From Sporocytophaga sp. (lineage in GTDB: Bacteria; Bacteroidota; Bacteroidia; Cytophagales; Cytophagaceae): 64,000 nucleotides of DNA. Every line of letters starts with the position of its first letter. Within the stretch, counting starts at the first letter, position 1. The position numbers and the translations under genes are program-made. Of the stretch, positions 43,500 to 53,165 are shown one piece after another. Location: contig NZ_JAGHZZ010000010.1 in the NCBI RefSeq assembly GCF_017745095.1, forward strand, positions 144,997-208,996, read 5' to 3'. The notes beneath the pieces are model-generated. The model was not told the DNA's origin and searched no databases. It saw only the letters and a list, made by a program, of their open reading frames with translations.

Positions 43500-44536
43500 G
43501 GTCTCTGGCTTTTTCTTACGGTTATCATTTTGTAGCCGTAAGAAATTATTTTATTTACTATATCCCGTGTGTTCTCTTATTGCTTACTTCCTGTAAGAAA
43601 GATAAGGAGGATGAAGCAATTGAGAAAGGTAATATGGTTATTACCTTACAGTTGCCCAAAGGATTTCTTTATCCCGATATTCCTCCGGACAATCTTCCGA
43701 CTCAGAATAGAATTGAGCTGGGTAAACTTTTGTTTTTTGATCCCATATTATCAAGAGACAGCACCATATCCTGCGGCACTTGTCATCTGCCGGATAAGTT
43801 ATTTGCAGATAAACTTCCTAAAAGCATCGGGATTGAAGGCAGGATAGGAGAAAGGAATGCACCTTCTCTTTTAAATGTAGCTTATCAACCTTCTCTGTTC
43901 TGGGATGGCGGCAACCCCACACTCGAGCAGCAAGTGCTTGCACCGATTGATAATCACAATGAAATGGATTTTGATGTCAATAAGGTGGTGGAGAGATTAA
44001 AGAAGCATGCTCAATATCCACTGTTATTTCAAAAAGCTTATAATCAGGAGCCAAGTGTTTATGCGCTCACCCGAGCAATAGCCTGCTTTGAAAGAACTTT
44101 GTATGGAGGTAGCTCTGCGTATGACGAATATTCAGATAAAAAACCCAATGCACTTACTCCATCTCAGATAAACGGAATGAATCTCTTTTTCGGAGAAGAA
44201 GGAGAATGCTTTCATTGTCACACAGGTTTTACATTTACAGATAACAGTTTTCGTAATAACGGGCTATATCAGGTATATGCAGATTCAGGCAGGGCAAGAA
44301 TTACCCAAAATCCATCGGACATAGGAAAATTTAAAGTTCCCTCTCTTCGTAACGTCGAAAAAACTTCTCCTTATATGCATGATGGAAGTATGGCTACATT
44401 GGAGGAAGTCATTGATCATTACAGTAAAGGAGGTCATAAACATCCGAACAAAAGTCCGATTATACAACCTTTAAATCTCACCGATCAGCAAAAGGATGAT
44501 CTGATAAGCTTTTTAAAGGCTTTAACAGATCGATAA
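43496..44536 (+). CDS. mbnH: MbnH / cytochrome-c-peroxidase-family di-haem enzyme
   Basis: A 346-residue lipoprotein (lipobox LLTSC) with two haem c sites: 'ISCGTCHLPD' near residue 100 and 'GECFHCHTGF' near residue 240. Family segments include 'RIELGKLLFFDPILSRDSTI', 'RNAPSLLNVAYQPSLFWDGG' and 'VPSLRNVEKTSPYMHDGSM'. In the CcpA family this fold reduces peroxide or, as in MbnH, oxidises Trp in MbnP. Translational coupling with mbnP (4-bp overlap) favours the MbnH role over a plain peroxidase. It is followed by a hairpin at 44597-44637. Confidence 0.9.
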   Translation: MRSLAFSYGYHFVAVRNYFIYYIPCVLLLLTSCKKDKEDEAIEKGNMVITLQLPKGFLYPDIPPDNLPTQNRIELGKLLFFDPILSRDSTISCGTCHLPDKLFADKLPKSIGIEGRIGERNAPSLLNVAYQPSLFWDGGNPTLEQQVLAPIDNHNEMDFDVNKVVERLKKHAQYPLLFQKAYNQEPSVYALTRAIACFERTLYGGSSAYDEYSDKKPNALTPSQINGMNLFFGEEGECFHCHTGFTFTDNSFRNNGLYQVYADSGRARITQNPSDIGKFKVPSLRNVEKTSPYMHDGSMATLEEVIDHYSKGGHKHPNKSPIIQPLNLTDQQKDDLISFLKALTDR

Positions 44537-44596
44537 AATAATAGATTAATTTGATTAATTTGATTAATACTTTAGTTCTCGCTGGCTTATAGAATG

Positions 44597-44637
44597 GGGC
44601 CTTGAGGAAATTTCTTAACGCAATTTCCTCACAGCCC
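44597..44637 (+). terminator. Hairpin between mbnH and the next gene
   Basis: GAGGAAATT pairs with AATTTCCTC (9 bp perfect), extended outward by GGGC/GCCC after an internal loop. There is no clean T-run, so it may be an attenuating or stabilising element rather than a full terminator. Confidence 0.5.
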
Positions 44638-44773
44638 TTGATTCTTTTGGTTACTTTTCTCATCAAGGAGAAAAATGACAAAACTAGAGTAAAGAGATTT
44701 ATTATAAACTAATCCAGTAATTATCATAGTGACGGGAATTAAAACACTAATCCTAAATATTAATAAATTGAAT

Positions 44774-45229
44774 ATGAAGAATAAAAACGAATTCCTGAAG
44801 TACACATATTCTGGCCTCAAAAAATATATCTGCAAAACGCTCTTTATAGCCGGTGTTTTTCTTTATACTTTATCTTCCTGCTCAGAAAGAAGATCATTAA
44901 AAAGAGAGGAACTGATGGCCCTGCATGATAATGAAATGGCCAGGATGCATATGATTATTGATTTAAAAAATGAGCTGAAGCAATTAAAAGATTCTACAAT
45001 CAATGAGGATCATAAAAAAGAAATATCTTTTCAGATCAAACGTCTTGAGGAAGCTGATGAAGCCATGATGAACTGGATGAGGAATTATGATGAACCATCA
45101 GAATCAACAGATGAGGATGTCAAGGGAAAATATTATGACGATCAGAAAAATATCATGATAAAAGTAAAAGAGAAGATAGAAAACGGTCTTGATTCCGGTC
45201 AGATAATTCTTAATAAATATAAGCACTAA
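44774..45229 (+). CDS. Helical lipoprotein of the copper/cytochrome cluster
   Basis: A protein of about 151 residues from the ATG at 44774 (MKNKNEFLKYTY). It has a hydrophobic signal and lipobox (TLSSC), then a long charged coiled-coil region (HDNEMARMHMIIDLKNELKQ) and 'EADEAMMNWMRNYDEPS'. Met- and His-rich helices of this kind, sometimes annotated 'viral A-type inclusion protein', are often found next to SCO in Bacteroidetes and could bind Cu(I) through Met/His (inference). It ends 1 bp before the SCO gene. Confidence 0.75.
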   Translation: MKNKNEFLKYTYSGLKKYICKTLFIAGVFLYTLSSCSERRSLKREELMALHDNEMARMHMIIDLKNELKQLKDSTINEDHKKEISFQIKRLEEADEAMMNWMRNYDEPSESTDEDVKGKYYDDQKNIMIKVKEKIENGLDSGQIILNKYKH

Positions 45230-45230
45230 A

Positions 45231-45869
45231 ATGGTTAAAGGTAAAATTCTATTATTAATAATTGGTCTCTGTGTGATGGTTGCCTGTAAAGATGCACAGA
45301 AACAACTTCCTATTCTTGGACCTAAAGAGTTAGTTGAAAAAGATGTGAATGGGAAAATAGCAGAAGATACTATTTTTCACACTATTCCTGATTTCAGATT
45401 CCGGGATCAGGATAGTAACTGGGTAAGTCTTGCTACATTCAACGATAAAATTTACATCGCAGATTTCTTCTTCACGACATGTCCTACCATTTGTCCTGTG
45501 ATGAAAAGTAACCTATTGAAGGTATATGATCAATATAAGGATAGTAATTCAGTTTCTTTTCTATCGCATACTATAGATCCTTTACATGATTCTATTCCTG
45601 TTCTAAAAGATTATGCAAACAGGTTAGATATAAATTCTTTTAAATGGCATCTGGTGAATGGTTCAAAAGATTCTGTTTATGCAATGGCAAAGAGTTATCT
45701 GGTAAGTGCGCAAGAGGACAAAGAGGCTCCGGGTGGATTTATTCATAGCGGAGCACTTATTCTTATTGACAAGAAAAGAAGGATAAGAGGTTACTATGAC
45801 GGAACGGATGATAAAGCAACAGCAAAACTTATTGAGGATATAAAACTTCTTCTCAATGAAGGCAGGTGA
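45231..45869 (+). CDS. SCO1/SenC-family copper chaperone
   Basis: A 212-residue lipoprotein (signal ends VMVACKD) with a thioredoxin-like fold. The copper-binding CxxxC is in 'FFTTCPTICPVM' and the distal His in 'GGFIHSGALILIDK', the complete ligand set of SCO proteins. SCO delivers copper to the CuA centre of cytochrome oxidase and acts as a thiol-disulfide protein. It overlaps the cytochrome c gene downstream by 14 bp and follows the helical lipoprotein by 1 bp. Confidence 0.93.
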   Translation: MVKGKILLLIIGLCVMVACKDAQKQLPILGPKELVEKDVNGKIAEDTIFHTIPDFRFRDQDSNWVSLATFNDKIYIADFFFTTCPTICPVMKSNLLKVYDQYKDSNSVSFLSHTIDPLHDSIPVLKDYANRLDINSFKWHLVNGSKDSVYAMAKSYLVSAQEDKEAPGGFIHSGALILIDKKRRIRGYYDGTDDKATAKLIEDIKLLLNEGR

Positions 45870-46245
45870 GCATTTAATATATCTGGTTCTTCTTATGGTA
45901 TTTCTGGTATCCTGTGCAGACGGGCCTACTGGTGAAAAAACATATCAAAAGAGTTGTGCCAATTGTCATGGTAAGGAAGGAGAGGGATTAAAAAAGTTAA
46001 TTCCACCTCTTGCCGGTTCAGACTTTTTGAAAGATAAAAAGTCTGAACTTCCTTGTATTATAAGAAAAGGAATGTATGATACCATTCTTGTTAATGGACA
46101 TAAGTACATTGGAAATATGCCTGGAAACAATGAATTATCAGTGATAGAGATCACCAATCTGGTTAATTATATTAACAGGGAATGGGGAGATCATTCATAT
46201 CAATCTGAACAGGAAATACAGGTTGAATTGGATAAGTGTGATTGA
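45856..46245 (+). CDS. Cytochrome c lipoprotein
   Basis: A 129-residue mono-haem class I cytochrome c. A short hydrophobic signal with lipobox (VFLVSC) is followed by the haem site 'KSCANCHGKEGEGL' and the distal Met in 'IGNMPGNNELS', with the closing helix 'EITNLVNYINREWG'. It should shuttle electrons at the periplasmic face of the membrane. It overlaps the SCO gene by 14 bp and ends the cluster, so it may serve as the electron partner of the di-haem enzyme or the terminal oxidase. Confidence 0.92.
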   Translation: MKAGEHLIYLVLLMVFLVSCADGPTGEKTYQKSCANCHGKEGEGLKKLIPPLAGSDFLKDKKSELPCIIRKGMYDTILVNGHKYIGNMPGNNELSVIEITNLVNYINREWGDHSYQSEQEIQVELDKCD

Positions 46246-46374
46246 AAGTTAAAGCCTTTAAGGAGCTATCGCATTTGTAAGTATTAAGTCTTAACTAGTT
46301 AAAATAAGAGTTAGCATTTTTGAAGATCGAGGGAACAGAAATGATGGAGAAATTTTATATTTTAGTAATGATAT

Positions 46375-46761
46375 ATGTGGTCAGACAAATACTATTACTT
46401 GAACATCTATTATGACGAGACCTTAAGCAGGGACTTTGATACGCAGACTTTAGTGGCTTTTATGAAGTCTTTACCGGAATTGAAGGAAAAGGAGGCTTTA
46501 ATGTTCGGGAATGCACCAGATTTTCCATTTACGAATATTCTGCTTTTAAAAGCTAAGGGCTTAAATCAATGGTCAGACAGAGATCGCAATATTGAAAAGA
46601 CAAATTTAATAGCTATTGTATGCACCAAAGACACAGTTCCAAATTTTGAGAAACATCAATCATTGTTTATAAAGATAGCTACGTTTATGGATTGGCAACT
46701 CGTGGATGAGCATACCGATGATGATATTGAAAACTATGTTTTATGGGCTCCTGAAAAATAA
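46375..46761 (+). CDS. Hypothetical protein
   Basis: A 128-residue soluble protein without signal peptide (MWSDKYYYLNIYYDETLSRD). It is rich in aromatic residues and acidic patches, with an alternating alpha/beta pattern ('LVAFMKSLPELKEKEALMFG', 'LIAIVCTKDT'). The balanced composition and clean start support a real gene. I do not recognise the family. It stands alone, 130 bp after the cytochrome gene. Confidence 0.65.
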   Translation: MWSDKYYYLNIYYDETLSRDFDTQTLVAFMKSLPELKEKEALMFGNAPDFPFTNILLLKAKGLNQWSDRDRNIEKTNLIAIVCTKDTVPNFEKHQSLFIKIATFMDWQLVDEHTDDDIENYVLWAPEK

Positions 46762-46964
46762 AACTGCTGGCCCGGCACATTTGAAAGTTATCAGTAATAT
46801 CAAATTACTTTTTAATTGAACACCACTAGGAAAATTTCTTTATGCTTTGTGTTTTAAAGCTTTCAGCTTTTTGCTTTCAACTCTCGTCAGAGGGGGAAAT
46901 CTGGTTTATAAGCTAGATTTGTGTAAAAATTCTGTTAATTTTTCTATATCTCTGATTTATAAGC

Positions 46965-46996
46965 TTTCAAAGTATAAATATTACAATTTAACTTTG
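46965..46996 (+). promoter_or_regulatory. Bacteroidetes-type promoter of the giant surface protein
   Basis: TAACTTTG at 46989-46996 fits the TAnnTTTG -7 element, with TTTC at 46965-46968 as a one-mismatch -33 element, spacer 20 nt. The TTG start lies 38 bp downstream. Confidence 0.6.
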
Positions 46997-47033
46997 TATA
47001 TTTATCATTGTAAGTTTTTAAATCATTCAGGAC

Positions 47034-50000
47034 TTGAAAAAATATCTTCTACTAACTGCTATTTTTTTAGTTTATTTCCTTCAGCGAGCATCTGCAGTCA
47101 CCTATACTGTTAATAGTACTTCTGATGCCAATACCGGAAATCCAGGGACCAATACAGGTACATTGAGGTGGTGCATGACTCAGTCGAACTTAACTGCTGG
47201 AAGTCACACTATTAATTTTAATATCCCGGGTGCAGCACCCTATGTTATTAATATTGCAAGTACTCTGCCTCAAGTAAATAATGGTAATAATAACATTACC
47301 ATTGATGCAACATCTCAGCCGGGATATACCGTAGGCGTTCCTGTTGTAATTATCCGTGGAAAAACAGGATTGGTAGCTATGCAAATTCAGAATAGCAATG
47401 CTACCGGCCACATCATCAAAGGATTTATTTTCCAGTCTCTATCAACAGGTATCTCCATTACAGGCGGTTCTAACCATGGTATTTATGGTTGCTGGTTCGG
47501 TATCAATGATGCGGGAAATTCAAAAGCAGGTGTAACGATCGAGAAAAATGGCATCGAAGTAAGCAACAGCCCTGGCGTTAATATAGGAGGGACAAATCCT
47601 GGCGAAGGCAATGTAATATCAGGCTGTGCCAATGTTACAGGAGCTAATCAGGGTAGCTTTGCCGGTATCTTTATAAGCGGAGGAAATACCAATAACACAA
47701 GGATAACAGGTAACTTTGTAGGTACAGATGCTACAGGTACACTAGGAGGACCGAATCTTGGAAACGGAGCTGTAGAATATTTTCATCAGAATGGTATAAC
47801 GATCAGCGGTACGAACAACAGCGCAGTATTCATTAGAAATAATGTTATTTCCAATAATTTCAGCTCAGGTATAAGAGTGGTTCAGGATGGAAGCTGGATC
47901 GGAAGCAATAATGTAACTATTACCGGAAACTTTATCGGTACAGATAAGACAGGTATGCAGCCATTAGGGAATGGCACCGCAGGTATCTGGGCTTCGGAAA
48001 GTCAAAACCTGACCATAGGAGGAAACACGGCAGTCCTTTCAAACGTAATTTCTGCCAACGGTAAAACCAATGTACCTAATGTTACCAATACTCAGAATGC
48101 AACAGAATGGGACTGGTACAACAGTGCCGGTATATATTGCGACAATATAAGTAATTCAAACATCAAAGGAAATTATGTAGGGACGGATATTACAGGTAAT
48201 AGCATCGGAGTTGTTGCTCAGGCTATGGGTAACCTGTATGCCGGTATTAAAATAAAAGGATATGGAGGTTCTGTTCCTAAAAACCTTACCATTGGAGGCA
48301 CTACTGCTGCTGATGGTAATATAGTGGGTGGAAACGGATATAGAAGTTTTGCTGCAAATGCATCTTATCCGGGCCATGGCATCCTTTTACAAGGAACCAC
48401 TGTAAACGGTGTGAATGTGTATAAAAACTATGTAGGTATCTCTCCATCAGGTGTAAACATAGGCAACAAGCAGGACGGTATCAGTTTACAGGATGGGGTT
48501 AAGAACTGTAACATAGGGGGAGCTAACCTAGGGAACATTACTTCCAACAATACATTTGGCGTTTTTCTTCAGAAGAACTGTAATAATAACACGATCAGCG
48601 GTAACCTTGTAGGTACTGGAGTCACCGGAACGGGAGCTGCAGGAAATAGCCAGGGCGGTATTTGCCTTCAGCAGCTTTCAAATTCCAATACCATCAGCTC
48701 CAATATTATCGGAGGAAATTCCGCAGCTGCCGGTATAATAATCAGAAATGGTGGATCTCCCGCTGCTCCGGCAAATAATAATATCATACAGAGTAATACA
48801 ATTGGCACTACTACCGGTGGTGCAGCTTTGCCAAACCTTATAGGAATTTACATAGGAGGCGGTTCAACCGGAACCATTGTTTCAGGGAATACCATAAAAT
48901 TAAATACCTCACACGGTATTTCTCTTGATAACGGACAAGCTTCAAGAATAACTTCGAATTTAATTAATGATAACGGTGGAAATGGCATAGACCTGGCCAA
49001 TGGAAGCAGTAACAATATAATTGGTGGAGCTTCCTCTGAAGCCAATAGTATTATTGCGAATGCTAGTCATGGAGTCGGCTTCAGTGCGCCGAATACAGGA
49101 GGATCAGTGGGCAATGCCATTGACAGAAACATCTTCAGTTGTAATGTTGCAAGAGGTATAAATCTGAATGGTGGTAATGCTAATCTTGCTGCTCCAACTT
49201 TCACAGGCGCTCCAGGCAGTTTTAATGTTTCTGCCAGCGGAGGCTGGATAGAGCTTTACAGAATTGATGGTTGTCATAACTGCGATGCACTGTCGTCTAA
49301 TCCTGGTACAATAATAAATAATCTTCAAGGTGCAACACTTGTACTTGAAGGACCTGCAGGTTCTGCTATCTGGAATAATATAAATCCTGTTACTTATGGC
49401 GGAACGACCAATAAAGATTTTACCGCAATCGTATCTTCTGCCGCCCCAAGTACAACGGCTGGTGCTACTACAGCGCATAATACTTCTGAGTTTTCTTCCT
49501 GCATATCATTGTGCAAACTTACTAAACCTCAAGTAACAGCTTTCGCAAATGCGATCTGTATAGGCGAAAGCGATACCCTTACAGCAAATACTACTGATAC
49601 CGGTGTTACTTTTACATGGTATAAAACTTCTGTGACTCCTGCCAATCAGGTGGGTACAGGTCAGACTTTTGTGGTTTCTCCTTCCGCCTCTACTACTTAT
49701 ATAGTGGTAGCGTCCAAAGCAAATTGTGCAGCCGATACTTCAGCTCCTTTTGCCTTAAAAGTGAATCCGATTCCTTCTGTAACTATTAATGCATCAAGTA
49801 CTGCACTATGCAGTAATAACGGAAGTACAACATTAAGCGCTGTTGTAAGTGGAGGCACAACACCATATACTTATATATGGGCAGATTATCCTGCCAGCTC
49901 TTTTAAACCCGGAAATGTTTCAACCGTTACTGTAAGTCCGATTGTTTCCACCATCTATACTCTTTTAGTCATGGATTCTAACGGATGCGCAAATCCTGTT

Positions 50001-52415
50001 GCAACCAAGGAAATCACAGTTTCTACTTACACACAAGCTGATGCAGGAAGTGATCAAAGTCTGTGCGGAGTGTCATCTGTGGCTCTTGCCGCAACGAACC
50101 CCTCACCAGCTACAGGACAATGGACTCCGATAGCAGGTACCCCATCTTCCGTAATTGTAGCACCTGTAAATAGTCCTGAGGCTACCGTTACAGGGCTAAC
50201 AGCAGGAACTACTAAACTTGTATGGACGGTAACAAGTGGTGTTTGTATTTCAAGAGATACAGTTACTATTGTAGATTATACAAATGTAGCAACTGCGGAT
50301 GCAGGTTCTAATATAATTGACTTATGTAATGTGAGCAATACCAATCTCAGCGGAATCGCTGTCGGTGGTGTCGGACATTGGACTATATTAGATGGGCCGG
50401 GAAAACTTTCGGATCCTGATAATGCAACAACCACAGTAACAGGACTTGTGCCGGGTAGCACTACAATGGTGGAATGGAGAGTTGTAAACGGAGCTTGCTG
50501 GAAGACTGATACTGTCAGGATAATAAATTATAGAACGGTTCTTGCTTCTATTGCAGGGGCCCGTTCACATAGTCTGTGTAATGAAGTGAAAGATACCTTA
50601 ACTGCTGTAGCTCCGACTCTTGGTACAGGTTCCTGGTCAAGGATAAAGGGACAAGGTACTATTTTGAACCCTGATAAGAATTTAACTGCTATAACAGGTC
50701 TTCAGGTTCCGGATACAATTGTTGCAAGGTGGACTGTGGTAAATGGTGCATGCGAAGCGCGTGATTCTGTTACCATTATTAATTATCAGAAAATTGATAG
50801 CGTGTTTGCTGGAACAGACAAAGCAGTATGTAATATAACAACTGCATCGGTTTCAGGAAATGTACCTGTGATAGGAACAGGATCCTGGTCAAAGTTGAAC
50901 CCAAATGCTCCAGGTATAATAACTTCTTCTGATTCTCCTCAGACGACTATAACAGGTTTGTCTTATAATGTACCTGTTGATCTGATCTGGAAAATTACCA
51001 ATGGGACCTGTAAAGCAGAAGATACTGTAAGAGTGACTGCTAATGACCAGCAACCGGCAAATGCAGGTCCGAATCACTATCTATGTGTTGATTCATTGGT
51101 AAACCTGGCTGCAGTTCCTCCTGCTCAAGGTTACGGGCGCTGGTCTATTGTAAATCCTGGCGCTGCATATTTTGTAAACGGTATTGCTGATTCTTCCAAT
51201 AGTCAGGCTCAGGTGCATGTGCCACTCGGATATACCGAATTCGAGTGGAAGATATTCAGCGGAGGCTGCATGGGGGAAACAAGCAGCAGGACTATAGTCG
51301 TAAGAGATACTATACCTACTGTTGCAAATGCTGGTAGCGATGCATTCACCTGTGACATAGACAGCAACAGATTGCATGGTAACAAGGCCTTTGTCGGAAG
51401 AGGTAAGTGGTATGCACCTTACGATAGCACCCTTGCATTTGATAATCGATTCGACTCTTTGACCTGGGTGCATAATCTAAAGATCGGATCTAACATTCTG
51501 GTCTGGTCAATTCATAGCCCTTACGGAGTCTGCGATTCGATTTCAGATACTGTAAATGTTATAAGAATGCATGTTGCTTTTGGGGCTGATTCCATAAATG
51601 TATGTTATGGTAGTCTTCCTGTATTCTTCGGCGATACATTATATGCGCTTCCTGGTAATTACAACTACAGATGGAATATTGATATTCCCGGAGCAGTTGT
51701 AAATGATACGAACTACTTTACTTTTCCGTATGATCCATCATTGATACATGCAGGAATTGATAGTCTTCCAGCTCCTGGTAATAATTATTGGGTGAAGCTT
51801 CGGGTGAATGGTTTGGGCTGTTTCGTTCAAGATTCTGTTTTGGTCAAATACCACAAGCTGCCTGAAGCAGTACTTACAGCAGGGAAGGATACAATTTGTT
51901 TGGGTACATCTGTAGATCTTATTGCAGGATCTAATGTGAAACCGATTGCTTATGCATGGTTAAATAATATAGGAACTCTTGAAGATACAGTCATTATCCG
52001 CATCAATCCTTATACAAGAAGTGTTGAGCCTGAAGCAAGTACGCTTGTAGCTTACTATGTAATTGTGCTTGATTCTAATGGTTGCTGGAGCTTGCCTGCG
52101 ATGGATACAGTGAAAGTTATTCAACATCAGGATCTTGTTATTCCAAATCTTATGACTCCTAACGGGGATGGTAAGAACGACACCTATGTGATCAGAGATG
52201 TAAATCAGATGGACCTATTGCCTGGAGCTACATTTGAAGTTTACAACAGGTGGGGAGAAAGAGTATTCAGATCTACCAATTACCGAAATAACTGGGGCGC
52301 AAGAGATGTTAATGATGGTATATACTTTTACTACCTGAAGTCAGGTTGCGGGACTGATGCTCATAAAGGCTGGCTTCAGATTATATCTAATGAAAAGAAT
52401 GTCGAAGGCTTTTGA
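47034..52415 (+). CDS. Giant T9SS-exported adhesin with parallel beta-helix and Ig/PKD-like domains
   Basis: A 1,793-residue protein. Signal peptide at 1-21 (YLLLTAIFLVYFLQRASA). Residues of about 60-720 are a parallel beta-helix built of right-handed repeats with the recurring words 'ITGNFVGTDATG', 'NTIGGNTAV' and 'NGISLQDG'. From about 830 onward come repeated Ig/PKD-like modules of ~80-90 residues, each with 'ADAGSDQSLCG...'-type starts and 'VWTVTSGVC' ends. The final ~85 residues are the gliding-motility-associated (CHU_C, type B T9SS) domain: 'NLMTPNGDGKNDTYVI', 'FEVYNRWGERVFRS', 'GIYFYYLKSGC'. It should be displayed or released at the surface, possibly binding polysaccharide (inference). 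The start is a TTG. Confidence 0.94.
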   Translation: MKKYLLLTAIFLVYFLQRASAVTYTVNSTSDANTGNPGTNTGTLRWCMTQSNLTAGSHTINFNIPGAAPYVINIASTLPQVNNGNNNITIDATSQPGYTVGVPVVIIRGKTGLVAMQIQNSNATGHIIKGFIFQSLSTGISITGGSNHGIYGCWFGINDAGNSKAGVTIEKNGIEVSNSPGVNIGGTNPGEGNVISGCANVTGANQGSFAGIFISGGNTNNTRITGNFVGTDATGTLGGPNLGNGAVEYFHQNGITISGTNNSAVFIRNNVISNNFSSGIRVVQDGSWIGSNNVTITGNFIGTDKTGMQPLGNGTAGIWASESQNLTIGGNTAVLSNVISANGKTNVPNVTNTQNATEWDWYNSAGIYCDNISNSNIKGNYVGTDITGNSIGVVAQAMGNLYAGIKIKGYGGSVPKNLTIGGTTAADGNIVGGNGYRSFAANASYPGHGILLQGTTVNGVNVYKNYVGISPSGVNIGNKQDGISLQDGVKNCNIGGANLGNITSNNTFGVFLQKNCNNNTISGNLVGTGVTGTGAAGNSQGGICLQQLSNSNTISSNIIGGNSAAAGIIIRNGGSPAAPANNNIIQSNTIGTTTGGAALPNLIGIYIGGGSTGTIVSGNTIKLNTSHGISLDNGQASRITSNLINDNGGNGIDLANGSSNNIIGGASSEANSIIANASHGVGFSAPNTGGSVGNAIDRNIFSCNVARGINLNGGNANLAAPTFTGAPGSFNVSASGGWIELYRIDGCHNCDALSSNPGTIINNLQGATLVLEGPAGSAIWNNINPVTYGGTTNKDFTAIVSSAAPSTTAGATTAHNTSEFSSCISLCKLTKPQVTAFANAICIGESDTLTANTTDTGVTFTWYKTSVTPANQVGTGQTFVVSPSASTTYIVVASKANCAADTSAPFALKVNPIPSVTINASSTALCSNNGSTTLSAVVSGGTTPYTYIWADYPASSFKPGNVSTVTVSPIVSTIYTLLVMDSNGCANPVATKEITVSTYTQADAGSDQSLCGVSSVALAATNPSPATGQWTPIAGTPSSVIVAPVNSPEATVTGLTAGTTKLVWTVTSGVCISRDTVTIVDYTNVATADAGSNIIDLCNVSNTNLSGIAVGGVGHWTILDGPGKLSDPDNATTTVTGLVPGSTTMVEWRVVNGACWKTDTVRIINYRTVLASIAGARSHSLCNEVKDTLTAVAPTLGTGSWSRIKGQGTILNPDKNLTAITGLQVPDTIVARWTVVNGACEARDSVTIINYQKIDSVFAGTDKAVCNITTASVSGNVPVIGTGSWSKLNPNAPGIITSSDSPQTTITGLSYNVPVDLIWKITNGTCKAEDTVRVTANDQQPANAGPNHYLCVDSLVNLAAVPPAQGYGRWSIVNPGAAYFVNGIADSSNSQAQVHVPLGYTEFEWKIFSGGCMGETSSRTIVVRDTIPTVANAGSDAFTCDIDSNRLHGNKAFVGRGKWYAPYDSTLAFDNRFDSLTWVHNLKIGSNILVWSIHSPYGVCDSISDTVNVIRMHVAFGADSINVCYGSLPVFFGDTLYALPGNYNYRWNIDIPGAVVNDTNYFTFPYDPSLIHAGIDSLPAPGNNYWVKLRVNGLGCFVQDSVLVKYHKLPEAVLTAGKDTICLGTSVDLIAGSNVKPIAYAWLNNIGTLEDTVIIRINPYTRSVEPEASTLVAYYVIVLDSNGCWSLPAMDTVKVIQHQDLVIPNLMTPNGDGKNDTYVIRDVNQMDLLPGATFEVYNRWGERVFRSTNYRNNWGARDVNDGIYFYYLKSGCGTDAHKGWLQIISNEKNVEGF

Positions 52416-52424
52416 CAAATAATC

Positions 52425-52491
52425 AACAAGAGTTTGAACAACAGCAAGACTATTTCTGGAATATTTTGTTGCTGTTGCTCAAACTGTTGCT
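52425..52491. terminator. Long hairpin after the giant adhesin gene
   Basis: The arms at 52425-52449 (AACAAGAGTTTGAACAACAG...) and 52466-52491 (...TTGCTCAAACTGTTGCT) pair over more than 20 bp with few mismatches, followed by CTCTTTTTC. A sibling hairpin with the same words lies at 53221-53291. The 73-codon ORF that spans it (52412-52633) is an artefact. Confidence 0.65.
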
Positions 52492-52553
52492 CTCTTTTTC
52501 CATTATTACTTCTCTTTTATATAGCAGGGAAAACTATTTTTTTACTTGTTTCA

Positions 52554-52593
52554 TCACTAAGTTGACGGCTATGGTGGCTCACAGACCGGGGAG
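52554..52593 (+). repeat. 40-bp repeat tag, left copy
   Basis: A 40-bp sequence beginning TCACTAAGTTGACGGCTATG and ending CAGACCGGGGAGG. An inverted copy (about 36 of 41 positions identical) lies at 53166-53205 and a diverged direct copy at 53358-53398. Confidence 0.8.
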
Positions 52594-52686
52594 GTGGCAT
52601 AAAAAGTCAATTGGACAATTGATCATAGCATAGAAAATGGGTAATTTGGTGCATATAAACAATTACCTGCATATCAGAAGACAACT

Positions 52687-53160
52687 ATGTCAAAAATATT
52701 ATTAGCACTATCAATTTTAATTCTTACGGGTACTACTTCCTTTAAATCATTAAAAAATGATAGTTATACTTTGTCCATTGAAAAAGGAAAGGCTATAAAA
52801 GAAAAGGAGAATACTTATTGGGTAATTCCAACGACTTTGACCAATAATTCAAATGATACCTTGAAATATTATAGTATGTCCTGTTCTTGGCAAGACTTTT
52901 ATTCTGTTGATAATAGAAAGCTTCAAATAGATAATGCCACCATTTGTGATAAGAACATTCTAAAGATTTTAACATTAGTTCCTGGGCAGAAGCAGACAGT
53001 TGAAGTAAGACTGTTAATAAGTCAGACAATGGATGCTCCAGAAATAAAATTTAGAATCGGTTTTAATTTGATAAAAGTAACTAAAAAAAATAATCCGCTT
53101 CACTATCATGAGATTCTGAAAAAGAAGAATGTTATTTGGTCAAATGAAATTTCAATGTAA
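52687..53160 (+). CDS. Hypothetical secreted protein enclosed by inverted repeats
   Basis: A 157-residue protein with a short signal peptide (MSKILLALSILILTGTTSF). The mature part is a single small beta-sandwich-like domain ('YWVIPTTLTNNSNDTLKYYS', 'SCSWQDFYSVDNRKLQID', 'LVPGQKQTVEVRLLIS'). The gene lies exactly between the inverted 40-bp tags at 52554-52593 and 53166-53205, with its stop 5 bp before the second tag. No family is recognised. Confidence 0.7.
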   Translation: MSKILLALSILILTGTTSFKSLKNDSYTLSIEKGKAIKEKENTYWVIPTTLTNNSNDTLKYYSMSCSWQDFYSVDNRKLQIDNATICDKNILKILTLVPGQKQTVEVRLLISQTMDAPEIKFRIGFNLIKVTKKNNPLHYHEILKKKNVIWSNEISM

Positions 53161-53165
53161 ATCAG

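Noticed and set aside
52412-52633. 73-codon ORF after the giant adhesin
   Set aside because: Its Gln- and Leu-rich sequence is the two arms of a long hairpin read in frame, and it runs into a repeat tag.
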